From Cardinalis cardinalis (Eukaryota > Chordata > Aves > Passeriformes > Cardinalidae): DNA of 64,000 nt. The notes beneath the pieces are model-generated. The model was given only the letters and a program-made list of their open reading frames with translations. It did no database searches and was not told the origin of the DNA. Position 1 is the stretch's first letter; each line of letters begins with the position of its first letter. The stretch covers positions 3,086,747-3,150,746 of the forward strand of contig JACDOX010000015.1 in the NCBI GenBank assembly GCA_014549065.1, in the 5' to 3' direction. Of the stretch, positions 63,801-64,000 are shown one piece after another. A program made the position numbers and the translations under genes.

Positions 63801-63930
63801 CACAGAATCATGGAATGGCTGAGCTTGGAAGGGACCACTGGAGCTCATCTGTTCCACTCCCCTGCTCAGTCTGAGTCCCTTAGCAAAGAATGTTACTCAG
63901 GATTNTGTCCAGATGGCTTTTGAGTCTCTN
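63801..63930 (-). mobile_element. CR1-type LINE fragment, reverse orientation
   Basis: The plus strand reads 'cacagaatcatggaatggctgagcttggaagggacc', then 'ctcatctgttccactcccctgctcag', which is a CR1 3' end in reverse. The rest of the element appears diverged or truncated. The copy interrupts otherwise unremarkable intergenic DNA. Confidence 0.85.
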
Positions 63931-64000
63931 TATTACCACAATATGCAATATCTGGACAAGCAAAGACCTGAAGGGAGAAATAAAGTAACACTGAAGGCAA

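Noticed and set aside
1..64000. CRISPR arrays, operons, tRNA or rRNA genes, or a bacterial defence-type system
   Set aside because: None is visible. The window is vertebrate intron-rich DNA and the repeats are microsatellites, short duplications and LINE fragments.

Overview
This is vertebrate nuclear DNA, most likely from a bird. It is intron-rich, AT-leaning and gene-sparse, with no operons. It carries 3'-truncated CR1-type LINE copies ending in the ATTCTATG-like tail that is typical of birds and other reptiles. Well over a hundred isolated single N bases are scattered through it, which looks like masked ambiguous or heterozygous calls rather than assembly gaps.

The window is dominated by one gene on the minus strand, SYNE3 (nesprin-3). 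I could place 16 coding exons, from the initiator ATG at 49450-49452 to the TAA at 16315-16317. They join in a continuous frame of 946 codons, close to the roughly 975 residues of human nesprin-3. The N-terminal exon and the spectrin-repeat exons run from 49.5 kb down to 29.3 kb. A 12.7 kb intron follows, then a single GC-rich exon encoding the KASH domain (transmembrane helix plus a lumenal tail ending PPPT). The product should sit in the outer nuclear membrane. Its KASH tail would bind SUN proteins in the perinuclear space, and its cytoplasmic spectrin repeats would connect to intermediate filaments through plectin.

Region by region: 1-16.3 kb lies downstream of the gene. It holds one CR1 copy, a CA/TA microsatellite and a weak plus-strand exon candidate at the very left edge. 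16.3-49.5 kb is the SYNE3 coding part. 49.5-58.3 kb is probably the 5' intron. 58.2-58.65 kb is a CpG-rich island that is the best candidate for the SYNE3 promoter and non-coding first exon. 58.7-64 kb looks intergenic, with a reverse-oriented CR1 fragment at 63.8 kb. In the human genome SYNE3 lies between CLMN and GLRX5. I recognised no exon of either gene here.

I found no previously undescribed system. The points worth a second look are local to SYNE3: a 27-bp tandem repeat beside the branch-point zone of the KASH exon, a CTG-type codon run encoding the KASH membrane helix, a non-consensus donor at the fourth coding exon, an ambiguous end of the exon at 35845, and a short linker before the KASH domain.
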